DNA from: Rosa chinensis
Taxonomy: Eukaryota; Streptophyta; Magnoliopsida; Rosales; Rosaceae
DNA length: 64,000 nt
Assembly: GCF_002994745.2 (NCBI RefSeq)
Contig: NC_037091.1
Coordinates: 57,087,612 to 57,151,611, forward strand
Direction: 5' to 3'
Shown: one piece after another, positions 44,734 through 56,241 of the stretch
Position numbering within the stretch: position 1 is the stretch's first letter
Layout: every line of letters begins with the position of its first letter
The notes under the pieces: model-generated
The model's database searches: none
What the model saw: the letters and a program-made list of their open reading frames with translations, nothing else
Told to the model about the DNA's origin: nothing
Program-made: the position numbers and the translations under genes

Positions 44734-45282
44734 AGTCCCCTAAGTCCTCAGTCAAGGAGGGCAATCTTGGTTGGGGAGTTGCCTAGCGGTTCGAAGCGTT
44801 GCTTCCGCCAGTCTTTGCAAAAGCATAATTACTGTTAGTGAGTTGTCAACCATGGACTTACTGAGCAAACGCTTTATATCATTCCGGGTGGGCCCCTGCT
44901 AGGCCCTTTAGGGAGTCCCCCTCTCCCTGGCTAAGATAGACCTCTGTTTGGCCGGTGTATTGTTTGTTGAGGGGAGCTGCGCTGAGCAGAGGGTGCTAGG
45001 TAGCGAACTCAATCATTGATACCCAAGTAGCGGGGTTCAACGTGCCTGATCAGGGCCATCGGAGACTGTTGACGCATCCCCCTACCTGTCCCTGCGGACC
45101 ATGTTTTGACTACAACGCCGCGTTGCGGTCATTGGCAAATCGAGGCGTTGCCTCGGGAATCGCCGCTGGCAGAAGTCCCTCCACCGATGATAAGTGGCTG
45201 GCAGTGTCGCGGATGACCTGCCTGGTGGTAGCCAGGTACATGGTGTTGCAGTCAGCGGTGACTGTCTTCCCAGGTGTTGAGG
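44734..45282 (-). other. Composite 3' untranslated region
   Basis: This is the inverted counterpart of 29691-30190 and 52680-53128, beginning with the reversed polypurine tract. Frames here have no protein similarity. Confidence 0.6.
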
Positions 45283-45665
45283 GAGGTCTCGCTAGCGGTT
45301 TTGTCTATCGGAGACTATCTCGCTTGTATGATGGAGGGAGAAGTTCCGCTAGCGGAGTTGCGCTTAGCGGAGACTATCTCGCTTGCAAGATGGAGGGAGA
45401 AGTTCCGCTTGCAGAGTTGCGCTTAGCGGAGACTATCTCTCTTGCAAGATGGAGGGAGAAGTTCCGCTAGCAGAGTTGCGCTTAGTGGACACTATCGCTT
45501 GTATGGAGGGATATGTTACGCTAGCGGAGTTGCTCTTAAGGGAGACTATCTCGCTTGCAAGATGGAGGGAGAAGTTCCGCTGGCGGAGTTGCGCTTAGCG
45601 GAGACTGTCTCACTTGCAAGATGGAAGGAGAAGTTCTGCTAGCGGAGTTGCGCTTAGCGCAGGCT
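45283..45665. repeat. Tandem repeat with CCGCTAGCGG palindromes (composite, left)
   Basis: About six units of roughly 62 bp. Each contains GGAGACTATCTCGCTTGCAA, GATGGAGGGAGAAGTT and CCGCTAGCGG or a one-base variant, then AGTTGCGCTTAG. It is the inverted equivalent of the array at 29322-29690. The nested reading frames of this segment (45042-45746) are repeat artefacts. Confidence 0.8.
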
Positions 45666-46488
45666 ATCTCGCTGTGTGCTTCGATGATTGGAGATTTTCC
45701 GTCTCGATGGTTACTTTGGATAGACGCTTCGTGCGATTGGGTTTGACACGTGGCCTATATGTATTGGGTTAGCGTGTGTGATAATGTCTCTTTAGCATGC
45801 CCGTTGCCTCGCCATTAATGTGGATAATTATTGATTTTGTAACCGAGGTGTCGTCTCGGTTAATCCGGAGAGTAAGTGCGCTTGTGAGGCACGTGTAAGG
45901 TTGTCGTGCGATGTTGCTTTTCAGCGGACGACCTAGATTAGTTTGACGTTGACATAAAAGAGAGGGAAACCTTGTGTTTTGGCACTTCGTACTTTTTACC
46001 TTGTGTCGTCGTCTTCAAGCTTCGCTCTGCGTTCTGAGAAGTGTATTGCTGAGATTCCGTGAAGATATCTAGTTTTTTGGAAGCACGAAGATCTTCTGCC
46101 GTGAAGAGAAATGTTTTCGGTCACACTCTAGTGCTCAGTTTTGAGGTTGGTATTCTGAATCTTAACCCTGTTTTACTGGATTTCTTTGTTTGTTTTTTTG
46201 TTAGTTTTTGGGTTTTTTTTTTTTTTTCCTTCGATTTGGGGTACTGTGTTCCTTTCTGGTGTGCTCTGAGGGTGTAAAGCAAGGTTCGGGGATGGGTTTT
46301 GGTGTTTGGTAGAGGGTTGGGGTCTGGGGCTTTGCTGGATGGTCGAATCTGGGTTTTTGAGTATATGGGTACTCTGTTCTTGTTTTGGTGTTTTCTGGGC
46401 AAGTGTTCTTGATGCTTCTGGATGTAACTGATAAAGGGCTAGCCTAGATCCTGTTCCAACTGACTGGTTTGAGTTTTAGGGTTTTGGG
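45666..46488 (+). promoter_or_regulatory. Leader and probable promoter of the composite's aORF
   Basis: A TATA-like CATAAAAGAGAGGG lies near 45952. A T-rich, intron-like leader runs to the ATG at 46489. The segment corresponds to 28653-29200 in A1. Whether the leader is spliced cannot be told from sequence. Confidence 0.45.
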
Positions 46489-48111
46489 ATGGCTAGCGTC
46501 ATAGAGATTTCAAGCGGTGAGGATTCCGGGTCTGAAGAGTCGCTCAACGTGGCGGATAGGGTTTTTATTGACTCGTTGCGTCCGTTTGCCCCTGCAGGAA
46601 CTTCCTGGTCCAAACCGCTAGACATTGCAACACTACAAACCATACCTTGGGAAGTTGCCATGGGTTGTGCTGGTTGTCTTGAGAGTTCTAGGGTAGGAGA
46701 GGATGCCGCTGCTTGCAAGAGGCGGGCGGAGAGACTGGCGAGTAATAGTGCCTCTAGCGGCTCTGCTGATGGGGGGAGAGAGTCTAGCGGGGAAGAGGTT
46801 AAGTCAGCCTGGGTTCTCCACGACAGTACAGCGGTTGCCAAGGCGGGAGGGCCGATGATGGCCGCCGTCAATCTTGTGAAGCGGGTGTTCTGCATGCCAG
46901 GCGTTGTGAAGCTGCGACCGCCGCTGAAGGATGAAAGAGTGTCGGTCCTGTCAGCGGGGCATGCCGCTGTACACAAAGCAATCTTCCGCCAGGGAGTGAC
47001 ACTCCCGCTGCTGCCAAACCTCCAGATTTTGATATGTGAATTTGGCATCGCCTTTGGGAAATTTTGCCCTAATATGTGGCGGTTGCTGATGGCGCTCAAC
47101 TCACTTTGGTGTCTGTCCGGATGTGAGGGTCCAACCGCGACGGAGGTGCTGCACTTCTATGAGTTGGTGTTCGTGAAGCGCCAAAGATGCAACAAACAAG
47201 TGAATTTGAGTCGCCGCCAGGGGGTGCCCAAGCTAATCGAGAACTTGAAGGACTCCATGTCACCCTGGAGGGGGACCTTTTGCGTTGCCACCGATGGATG
47301 GGAGTACCAAGTGGGGTCGAATGCGGGGGAGCCGACATTCAGGATTAAGTCAGAATTCCAACCTATCCGAGGTTGTCGGTCTGTCACCGTTTAGAGTTGG
47401 TTTTTTTTTTTTTTTTTTGTTGCGTAACAATTCCCCTTGTAATGGCCATTGTTGTTTTTATGTAGCGGGACTGCGCTATAGCTTGACGCGTGACGAAGAG
47501 TGCCGCTTGGTAAGGATCCGCGACTGTTGGCAGAACCGCAATTTGCTAGATCTCCGCCTACTTACGGGCTGGGATCTGTTAGTCGATCAACAGCTGACAC
47601 GAGCCCTTGATAAGTACCTTTTGCAGATGTGTTTGAGTTTGACTGCCGTTAGGCTAACCAGTTGCTTTGGTACAGATTCTCTGCCGGGAAATAGAGCAAG
47701 CCGCGAGGCGTTTGCAAAAGCCATGGACCGCGCCGAGATAAACAATTTCCTAGAGAGCATGTATGCCTCTGGGCTAGAGGCCCAACGGACGATCGTCCAC
47801 CCTCAGACATTGGCGCTGAGCCAGTCTGAGGTTCCCGTGGTGTTGCCGATGCCGCACCACTCACACCTCGGCCCCAACGGCTAGCCCGTGGTACAGGCGG
47901 GAACTGGCGGAGGCGATGTCGCTACTGCGCCAGTGCAGCAGAAAGAGAGGGTGCCGGCCATTAGGCGTGGGTCGAAAGAGAGGGTGGCGGCCACAAAGGG
48001 GCCAGTGACTATTGCAGGGCTGGAGCCTACAGACGGGAGCGCTCCCCGTCGCCATTGGTGTGACTCGGGTGGCACACCAAGGGAAGCGGCCACAAAACGA
48101 TCCGGTCGAGA
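46489..48111 (+). pseudogene. aORF of the composite: best preserved 5' exon
   Basis: Exon 1 (46489-47371) is an open 294-codon run starting MASVIEISSGEDSGSEES. It contains VNLVKRVFCMPGVVKL, FRQGVTLPLLPNLQILICEF and FCPNMWRLLMALNSLW, then KLIENLKDSMSPWRG, a pattern I recognise as the 'putative gypsy type transposon' domain. Comparison with the copy at 49530-51945 gives introns 47372-47465 (GT-AG) and about 47610-47675, where the second donor reads AT where the relative has GT. Exon 3 (from 47676) reads REAFAKAMDRAEINNFLE, has a TAG at 47882, and is cut at about 48111, where integrase sequence begins. The coiled-coil C-terminus is missing. Confidence 0.72.
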
Positions 48112-48952
48112 ATGCGGAAATCATTCAGGCGCCAGATCCTTGGCTAATCGCACAATACGACAAGGCTACTTTTGGCCTACGCTTGGTGATGACGCCCGGC
48201 GGATATCAAAATCTTGTCACAAATGCCAACAATATGCTGATCTTCCACATGCCCCGGCAGAACATCTGTCGGTTATCGTCGGTCCCTGGATTCACTCAAC
48301 GTGGGGCCTTGACCTGATGGGCAAATTCCAAACCGCAAAGGGCCAGTTCAAATACATCATCGTCGCTATCGACTACAACAGCAAATGGATAGAGGCGGAG
48401 CCCCTGACGGCAATAACTACCGCCAAAGTAATTCACTCCCTCTGGAAGAACATCTACTGTCGCTACGGTGTTCCACATACAATCATCACAGACAATGGCA
48501 CACAGTTCAATAACAAGGAACTCATCTCTTTCACCGCCAACCTGGGCACCAAGATGCGTTTTGCATCAGTCACCCACCCCCAAACCAACGGCCAGGTCGA
48601 AGCGGCAAACAAGATAATCAAGAAGCTGTTACAGAAGAAGCTCGATAAGGCCAAGGGTTTATGGGCGGAGAAGCTCCCGGAAGTTCTATGGGCCATCAGA
48701 ACAACCCCAACTTCCGCCACAGGTGAAACCCCCTTTTGTATGATGTTCGGAACTGAGGTTCTCCTGCCTATCGAGGTAACCCAACCAACCGCTAGGGTCG
48801 AAGGCTACTGCCCCGAGACCAACAGCGACGGCGTCAACCTCGACAGGGATCTCTTAGAGGAAAAACGAGACGCAGCCCATTTGCACAATCTCCAGAACAA
48901 GCAGCGGGTATCGCTTTTCTACAACGCCAGGGTCAAAGCCCGCAACCTCTAA
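47888..48952 (+). other. Chimeric ORF: aORF piece fused in frame to integrase
   Basis: One uninterrupted 354-codon frame reads from aORF exon 3 (VPAIRRGSKERVAATKG) across the recombination joint near 48112. It continues into integrase (CGNHSGARSLANRT, then SKSCHKCQQ, GLDLMGKF, IITDNGTQF and QVEAANKII). The N-terminal part is aORF sequence in a shifted frame at its end. The fusion is probably accidental. Unlike its relatives the integrase part keeps both zinc-binding cysteines and the catalytic D, D and E positions up to 48952, where TAA ends it. Confidence 0.6.
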
Positions 48953-49131
48953 CTGGGGGACTAGGTAATGAAGGAAGTCATACCACCACCAACAAAACTT
49001 CGCCCAACTTGGGAAGGTCCATACAAAATTGTAGAAGTCGTTAGCCCAGGCACTTTCTACTTAATGGACAAGGATGGCATCACTACGACCCACCCTTGGA
49101 ATACCGAGCACCTTCGGTATTACTACAAATA
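48112..49131 (+). pseudogene. Integrase of the inner plus-strand element (A3), 5' truncated
   Basis: The first recognisable bases (AATGCGGAAATCATTCAGG) align with the A1 integrase at about 24031. Everything upstream of this in pol is absent. The H-H-C-C zinc segment, GLDLMGKF, AIDYNSKWIEAEP, DNGTQF and VEAANKI are intact. After 48950 stops TAA and TAG replace the expected Gln and Trp codons of the block NLQLGDW. The C-terminal part (KLRPTWEGPYKIVEVV, then PWNTEHLRYYYK) ends with TAG at 49129. Confidence 0.85.
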
Positions 49132-49159
49132 GTCATGCCGCTACCCAAGAGCATCTTGA

Positions 49160-49192
49160 CTTAGCTAAATTTTTGTTCAATATTTAGATAAG
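49160..49192. other. Hairpin between convergent ORFs, second copy
   Basis: CTTAGCTAAAT pairs with ATTTAGATAAG across a short loop, 29 bp after the integrase stop. It equals the A1 hairpin at 25080-25112 apart from one stem mismatch. Confidence 0.4.
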
Positions 49193-49529
49193 GGAAGCTA
49201 CCCAACGGGTACGACCCCGCTTTTGTACAACGCTGATCAGTCAGCTATCAATGAAACGAGGAATTATTCAGACCATTGTTACCAAGTCTAGCACTAAGGC
49301 CAACTGGCAACGCCGGTCAGCGGACCACGTCCGATACACTGTGCACTTGGACCAATTTTAATTCCTTTAATGTTTCATTTGTTGGCAAAAGTAAAATTGT
49401 CAAACCTCTAGCGGTACAAGACATTGAAAACAAAGTAACCAAATTCTGAAATTTCATTAACTTTCAAGGCCGTCAATTACATCAGATAAAACACGCCTCA
49501 GCGGCTACAAAAAATTTTCTGCTCCTATT

Positions 49530-51945
49530 TTAGGGGTTGGCTCCGCTACCTTCAGCATCTCCACCGGCGGCCTGCGGCGGATGTGAGAGGATTGTTTGGT
49601 CGGACCCTCGGGCTGTGGGACTGAGGGTCTCTATTGTGCCATCCGCCCGGGTGTGGGTCACCAGAAACCCAGCACGGGACACCTCGGACTGGGTAGGAGT
49701 CTGCTGAGAGTCGCCCTCTGGAAGTCCGCCACTCTCCCCACTACCTGAACAGACACCTTCTACTTGACCAGCGGCGGTAGCAGGGGCAGTACTTGTTGTC
49801 GGCGGAGTTTCCTTCTCTGGCGGCACGACCGGCATTGACACCTTCGCCCAGTCGATGGCGCCCTTCTGCTGCAACATTTCCACATTAGCCAGGGCACCAG
49901 CCTTCGCCGCTTCGTTCAGTGCCTTTTTGTACTCCGCCGACTGCTTGTATGACTCAACAGCGTCGGCTGCAACGAGGCTCCCCTCAGCCTCAAGGCGAGC
50001 GACTTCACCCTCTAGCCGTTTAACCTCAGCTTGTCTAGCAACAGACTCCCGCTGAAGGATTTCAACCTTCTTATCCTTGGCAGCCACCCGATCCCGCAGC
50101 AGGGACATGTCTTGCTCCAACTTGGAGAACTGTTCGTTCCGCTCCAAGTTCCGCTCAATGGCAACGGCCAACTTGCCACGGACGTCTGCCGCATCACAGT
50201 CGGCCTTTGTCAAGCGTCGCTCGACATCAGCCAACCTTTCCTGGGCCTCCCCCAAGTCCCTCTGTAGGCCCGCCACCTTCTCCCTGAGTTTCCGCTCAAC
50301 TAGGGGCTGTTTTGACGCCACCTGGAACATCTCATGTAGCCCAACGACGATGTGCCCAAATGCTGTGCTGAAGGGCGATTCGTTAACGGCGGTCGACCGT
50401 ACAATCCCTTCCAGGCCGCCGAACCCCAACCTCTCGCAGAGGTGATACAGGAACCCCCGTTCACCGTCATTCAGGAACTCGGCGTAAGCGGCAAATGAGT
50501 CCAGGCCGCTCGTACCCACCGCTTTCGCCACATCAGCGGGAGCCTCGGGCGCAGCCTGCCTTGATTTCTTCGGCTGCTCGCGGGCCCCGGTAATCTCCAC
50601 GACTTCCTCCTCTTCCCCGCCGGAGTCGAGTTGACGGCGTTTTCGCTGAAGCACACGGGTGCTTCCAGCGAGGGCAGGCCTCGAGCCCCCCGTTGGCGGC
50701 TCCAACCCCGCTATTGTGACACCCTCCGCTGGGCGCACTGCTTTCTTCTGCACCACGCGCCGTATGGCCGGCGCTCTCTCTTTCCGCGACGCTGTCTCCC
50801 TTACCAAACCAGTCGCCGCCTGGACAGCAGGCAGCCCGTCACCGCCAAGATGGGAGTGGTGTGGCATGGACAGCACCACAGGAACCTCGGACGGGCTCAG
50901 CGCCAGCGTCTCCGGGTCCACCATCTTCTGCGCCGCTAGACCGGAAACGTACATGGCCTCCAAGAAGTTGTCGATCTCAGCACGGTCCATGGCTTTGGCG
51001 AAGGCGTCACGGCTCACTTTGTTCCCTGGCGGAGTTTCTAAAAAAAAAAAAACAATGGTCAGCGTGGAACAATCTCTGTAAAGGTGCGATACAGCGGAGA
51101 GTACTTACCAACGGCACGAGTCAGTTGTTGATCCACCAACAACTCCCAGCCTGTAAGGAGACGAAAGTCCAGCACGTTGCTATTCCGCCAGCAACCTATG
51201 ATGCGTGCCACACGGTACTCTTCCTCACGAGTCAGGTTGTACCGCAACCCCGCTGCACCAAAAGGTCATTGTCAGTACAGAGTACAAGGCAGTGTAAAAA
51301 AAAAAAAAGGAAAACCCCGCCAGACATGTTCGGCGGAGACCGACAAACAACCTCGGATAGGCTGAAACTCCGACTTAATCCTAAACGTCGGCTCCCCTTC
51401 GTTGGACCCCGCGTACTCCCACCCCGTCGTGGTAACACAGAAGGTCCCCCGCTAATACGACATTGAGTCCCTCAAGTTCTCGATCAGCTTGGACGCTCCT
51501 TGGCAACGACTGAGGTTTACTTGCCCTCTGCAACCCTGGCGCTTCACATACACCAGTTTGTAGAAGTGTAGTACCTCCGCCACGGTCGGTCAGCGCCAGC
51601 AGCAACCGCCACAACGAGTTCAGCGCCAGCAGCAACCGCCACATGTTGGGGCAGACCTGCCCAAAGGCAATGCCAAACTCGCACACCAAGATCTGAAGGT
51701 TTGGCACCAGCGGGAAGGTCACTCCCTAGCGGAATATAGCCTCGTGCACCGTGGTGTGGCCCGCTGGCAGGATCGAGACCTTCTCCTCCACCGTCGGCGG
51801 ACACAGCTTCACCACGCCGGGCAACCGGAACACCCGCTTCAGCCGGTTGACGGCAACAGCAGTCATCCTACCTCCCGCCTCATCAACGGGGGTGCCGTCC
51901 TCGAACACCCACGCCGACTCGGTATCCTCTCACGTCAACGCCTAG
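49530..51945 (-). pseudogene. aORF of inner element A3, three exons, N-terminus lost
   Basis: Reading leftward: exon 1 about 51945-51352, exon 2 51252-51109 and exon 3 51037-49530. Introns are GT-AG (the second has a GTAAGT donor and a T-rich AG acceptor). Exon 1 lacks about the first 75 codons: sequence upstream of ESAWVFEDGT jumps directly into the repeat-side region near 51940. It has a TAG at about 51728 and a 30-bp tandem duplication near 51590-51650. Exon 3 is open for 495 codons: SRDAFAKAMDRAEIDNFLEA, a basic low-complexity linker, FLYHLCERLGFGGLEGIVRS, then a coiled coil of about 150 residues (LEQDMSLLRDRVAAKDKKV). The tail (LVTHTRADGTIETLSPTARG) is Ser/Thr/Gly-rich. It is the best view of the C-terminal half. 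Confidence 0.75.
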
Positions 51946-52039
51946 GCGGTGGAAACACGCCTCCGCACGCTAACCCTCTAAGCGTTCGCCACGTGTCAAC
52001 CATCATTAGACGAAGCGTCTAATGGAAGCCTCCACTTTT

Positions 52040-52470
52040 GGGAAGAAAGCGCCAATCGTCTGAGCGAACCCCGCTAGCGGAACTTCCCACTTATCACCAA
52101 ACAAGTGTCGAGGTCCGCGCTGAGCGAAACCCCGCTAGCAGAACTTCTCACTTGTCACTTTTCAAGTATCGAAGTCCGCTGAGCGAAACCCCGCTAGCGG
52201 AACTTCTCACTTGTCACTTTCCAAGTGTCGAAGTCCCCGCTGAGCGAAACCCTGCTAGCGGAACTTCTCACTTGTCACTTTCCAAGTGTCGAAGCCCCCG
52301 CTGAGCGAAACCCCACTAGCGAAACTTCTCACTTGTCCCTTTCCAAGTGTCGAAGCCCCCGCTGAGCAAAACCCCGCTAGCGGAACTTCTCACTTGTCAC
52401 TTTCCAAGTGTCGACGTTCGCTGAGCGAAACCCCCGCTAGCAAAGCTTCTCATCACTTTCCAACCGATGG
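52040..52470. repeat. Tandem repeat with CCGCTAGCGG palindromes (composite, right)
   Basis: About seven or eight units of roughly 58-60 bp: GCTGAGCGAAAC, CCCGCTAGCGGAACTTCTCA, CTTGTCACTTTCCAAGTGTC. They degenerate after 52440. The AACTTCTCACTTG and CAAGTGTCGAAG parts can form additional short hairpins. It lies directly beside the broken aORF exon 1, since the leader and promoter are deleted in this copy. Confidence 0.8.
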
Positions 52471-53128
52471 TGTCCGCTGGGTGAAACCCGGCCAGAGGGA
52501 GTTCTCCCTTAGCACCCTACGGCCGTCGAAGTCTCCGCTGAGCGAATCCCCGTTAAGCGAAACTTCCACTCATCAACTTGCAACAGGCAGCCTCTGCTAC
52601 ATGCAACACTGCCGGCAGAACTCCCTCCGTCTTGCAAACCCCGTGCTTTGCTGAGCGCAAACACGTCTACGCGACGCTGTTTCCTGCTACAACTAGCGCC
52701 AGCGGCGAATCCCTAGGCTACGCCTCACTCTGACAACGACCGCCACGCGACGTTACGGTCAGATCGTCCCTACGGGACACGGGGACTTGTCAACAGTCTA
52801 CGACGACCCTGATCAGGTACGTTGACCCTCGTCACTTGGGTACTAAGATTGGGCTCGCTACCCAACACCCTCTGCTCCGCGCAGCTTCCCCTCAACAAAC
52901 AATTTGCCGACCATCCGAAGGTCCGTCTTGGCTAGAGAGTGGGGGACTCCCTGGCAGGCCTAGCAGGGGTGCACCGAAAGGGTATAAAGCGTTCGCTCAG
53001 TAAGTCCATGGTTGACAACGCACTGACGCTAATTATGCTTTTTGCAAGTCTAAGCGGAGAAAACGCTTCACACCGACGATCAACTCCCCAACCAAGATTG
53101 CCCTCCTTGACTGGGGACTTGGGGGACT
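52471..53128 (+). other. A3 3' untranslated region and polypurine tract
   Basis: Homologous to 29691-30190. It ends with the polypurine tract CTGGGGACTTGGGGGACT immediately before the LTR. Confidence 0.6.
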
Positions 53129-53607
53129 TGTACCTACATGTACGTTTGCAAGCATAATTAGCTATAATGAGCCACGCTTATTTTACCGCCAGAGGGGTGA
53201 CCTGCGGAGACACGGCCAGGCGGACTACCGCCCGAGTCCGGGATCGCCCCCAGATCACAGCTAACGCGCCCTTCAAGTTAGCATCAGAAGCTCCAGACGC
53301 TGGGTATCGAAGCACATCAGTCCCACATCGAAAACAAGAAGAAGATCAACGTTCTCCTCACCTATAAAAGGTTCTTTCCTCTCTCCTCATTAATTACGCA
53401 TTTACTACTCATTTATTGTTATGCTGCCTACATGCATGGACTGACTTAGGCATCGGAGAAGTGAAGACCGCCTGACGCGGTCTCCCTCAGACGCCCTGTC
53501 TCTCATGTGACAGCTAGCATAGGCCATCAAATCCTCGGAGTAATGGTCCACCCACCGGACCCGCGTTAAGTTAAAGATCAGCTACCACCGGACTTTGAGC
53601 ATTAACA
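53129..53607 (+). repeat. 3' LTR of inner element A3
   Basis: A plus-strand family A LTR of 479 bp, TGTACCTACATG to GCATTAACA, with the CCTATAAAAGG promoter block near 53360. It is joined at 53608 to the protease coding sequence of the minus-strand host copy. The bases ATGAC (53608-53612) would be one target copy; the other was lost with the element's 5' half. Confidence 0.85.
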
Positions 53608-55670
53608 ATGACATTTACATCGGACCCACTGTCGACAAGGACCCTTCCCACTGACCATTTATCGAGTACGGCGTCGATCAAGAATGGATCGTCGTGGAGC
53701 AGATGTACACAGCGCTCTTCCTCCTCTGAGAAGGTAATAGGCTCCCAACCAGATTTGGGGAGCTTAGCGGACCTCTCATAACGGATATTGCACACCTCCT
53801 TGGGGTGGTTGACACGTGCGTAGCGCTTCTTTGCTCTGTGAGACATATTGGTGATTGGAGCACCACCGTCGTTGGTGTTGAAGCGGCCTAAGGGCTCAAT
53901 GTTTGCGATCACAGGTGGTGGTTGGTGCACCTTGAATTGTTCCACCTTACCGTCTCGGTATAATGTCTCGATGGCTGTTTTGAGGGCGTTGCAATTGTTG
54001 GTGTTGTGGCCGCTGTCCTCGTGATATTTGCACCACTTGCCGGTGTTTCTGGGCTTTCCCACCCGTGGGTATTTTCTTGGGGGTGGTGGCGGAATCTGAT
54101 CTTTGCACTGATCGTATATTTCCTCGTATGAGGCTGTGAGGACAGTGAACACTGCGTACCGCTGGGATGACTCCGTCTGTTTATTACGGTTATCTCCCTA
54201 GAATGAGCGGTTACCCTTGGTGTAATGTTGATCCTTCTACCGCTTGCTCTGGTGGTTGCTATGTTGCCACTCTTTCTTCTTATCAGTTGGCGGAGCGGCA
54301 GAGGTTTTGTTAGCAGTTTCCTGATGGCTGGTGCAGGGTTGGGTAGGTTTTACAGGTGGTGATGGTGGGGGGGGTTTCTCCATATGTGATGAATTCTGCC
54401 TGTGCATGGATGACAGCCTCACTCATGACATGCTCGTAAGCGGCGTTTGGATGATTGTAATTGAGGTGATAGAGAAATGGCCCCTTGAGGAGTCCCTGCT
54501 TGAAAGCCGCCAGTGCCATTGTCTTATCAAGATCGCGGCACTGGTATGTTACCGCTCTCCACCTGGTGACAAACGCCTTCAATGTCTCCTCCGCCCCCTA
54601 CTTGAGGTTGAATAGCTGAGATGTATTGTGGTGTCCGGCGGCCAATAGGATCAACCGAGAGAGGAAGGCATTTGATAGTGCATTGAACGAGTCGATAGAC
54701 CCTGGTGGACACTCAAAGAACCAACTCATTACCTCACTATCCAGCGTTTCGCTAAACAAGTGGCAGAGGGTAGCGTCATCGAAGCCCTTATTATTGGTGA
54801 CTTTTTTGAAGGTATCCATATGGACAAAGGGGTCAGTCATGCCGCCGTAATGTGAAATCTTTGGCGTCTTGGCATGCGCTGGGAGGATGGCATGCAAGAT
54901 CTTGGCGGTGAATGGTCCTGGTCTGGATTCAAAGAGTGGATTTGGTATTGGCGCTGGGGCGCCCGCCTAGGCCCGGATTAGCCTTTGCTCTAGTTGTTGC
55001 ATCACCTCCAGTATTATGGCGGTTGTGTCTCCATCGGGTCCCTTTTGGATGCTCCGCTGAACCAGCTCTCGCCTGGGGACAGGCATATTACCCTCAGTTC
55101 TGGCCTTGATTGTCGAGCGGCTGTTATGCGGCTGTCACTCCTCCTCCTGCTCCAGCATTAATTGGGGGTCAGGAGGTGGTCCCATTCCTCGTAGCTCTGG
55201 TGGGTTCAACGGTACCTGCATCTGTATGATTGGTCCGTGTACCAATCCGCAGGTGATGGGCTGAATGTGCTTAGTGCTCCGTAACTGCTCGCTTTGCACT
55301 AGGTTGGCGTTTTCTTCCAGCGCCTTCTTCAGCTCGTCAAATTTTGACATCAGCGTGGCCACCTGCTTTTGGGCCTCAGCCTTTTCTCTGCGCTCCTGCT
55401 CGCGCTCTCGATTGGCCTTGTGAAGGTCCGCTAGTGCCAACTCATACATAGCGGCGAGGTCCTACACCGGAGGGTGGCTGCTGCTCGGCTGAGCCTCCGC
55501 CGCAGTTTGAGTTGGCGGGATCTGGTAACTGGCCTGGGCTTGACCGGCGTACTGAATAGTGCACGGTTAACGTTAACCGCTGGATTAACGTTGATCGTGC
55601 GGTTGGTGGGGTGGGGATTGGCGGATTGATCCGCCTGCTCCTCAGTGTTTCCCCTGCTACCATTAGTCAT
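53608..55670 (-). pseudogene. gag and protease start of the composite's host element
   Basis: Reading leftward from the ATG at 55670 (MTNGSRGNTEEQADQSAN) this is family A gag, with frame breaks near 55440, 55140 and 54900. It carries a coiled coil (LADLHKANREREQERREK), MTDPFVHMDTFKKVTNNKGF, FVTRWRAV and a knuckle CKYHEDSGHNTNNC. The protease active site VLVDSGSDVNVI is intact near 53612-53650, but the coding sequence stops there because A3 is inserted. It is the reference that shows A1's protease deletion. Confidence 0.85.
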
Positions 55671-55705
55671 GGTGGATGTGGTGGGATGGCCTCTTGTTCA
55701 ACGAT

Positions 55706-55723
55706 TCCCACAGACGGCGCCAA
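55706..55723 (-). other. Primer-binding site of the composite's host element
   Basis: On the minus strand TTGGCGCCGTCTGTGGGA directly follows the right-hand LTR end, as in A1. It confirms that the right LTR is the 5' LTR of a minus-strand copy. Confidence 0.75.
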
Positions 55724-56236
55724 TGTTAATGTTTCAAGTTCAGCGGTAACCAAACCTTTTCTAACGCTGGTCCGATGGGCAGACCGCCATCAATGATACT
55801 CAGAGTTCCTGCTACCTGTCAAGTAAAATACAGAGGGTGTCAAAGGGAGACCGCGCTGGGCGGTCTTCTCTTCTCCGATGCCTAAGTTAGTCAATGTATT
55901 TATGTTGACAAAGTAACAGTAGGTAAATATTAAATGCGTAATTAATGAGGAGAGAGGAGAGAACCTTTTATAGGTGAAGAAGGAGCTGATCTTCTTCATG
56001 TTTTCGATGTGGGATTGATATGCTTCAGTCCCCAACTCTTGGAGCTTCTGATGTTGTCTTGGCGCTGCGCGTGGCGGCGCGTCAGCGGTGATCTGGGGGC
56101 AAGCCGGGGCTCAGGTGGTAGCCTGTTTGGCCGTGTTCTCGTAGGTCACTCCTTTGGCGGGAGTTGGTACCGCTAGCAGTAGCATGAGCGTGGCTCATTA
56201 TAGCTAATTATGCTTGTGAATGCGTATGTAAGTACA
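55724..56236 (-). repeat. Right (5') LTR of the composite
   Basis: A complete 513-bp LTR, TGTTAATG to GTAAGTACA in reverse orientation. The GCCTC duplication lies at 56237-56241. It has the same length as the left LTR, with about 30 differences by eye. Confidence 0.92.
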
Positions 56237-56241
56237 GCCTC

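Larger units (their letters stand above)
44221..56236 (-). mobile_element. 12-kb composite of two inverted family A elements, duplication GCCTC
   Basis: Both outer LTRs (44221-44733 and 55724-56236, 513 bp each) are in minus orientation. A perfect 5-bp duplication GCCTC flanks the whole. B2 reading resumes directly after it. Reading leftward from the right LTR gives primer-binding site, gag and protease (55670-53608) as in a normal minus-strand copy. Then a plus-strand LTR, aORF and integrase of a second copy follow (53607 back to about 48112). Finally the first copy's own aORF and 3' region lead to the left LTR. RT, both RNase H domains and integrase of the host copy are missing. The outer LTRs differ by roughly 6 percent in my hand comparison. 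Confidence 0.85.

Noticed and set aside
45042..45746. Overlapping frames with repeated MQDGGRSSA-type peptides
   Set aside because: They are translations of the 62-bp tandem repeat and are not conserved as protein in the other arrays.
50659..51081. Plus-strand frames opposite A3's aORF exon 3
   Set aside because: Complementary shadows of the minus-strand exon, with no own homology.
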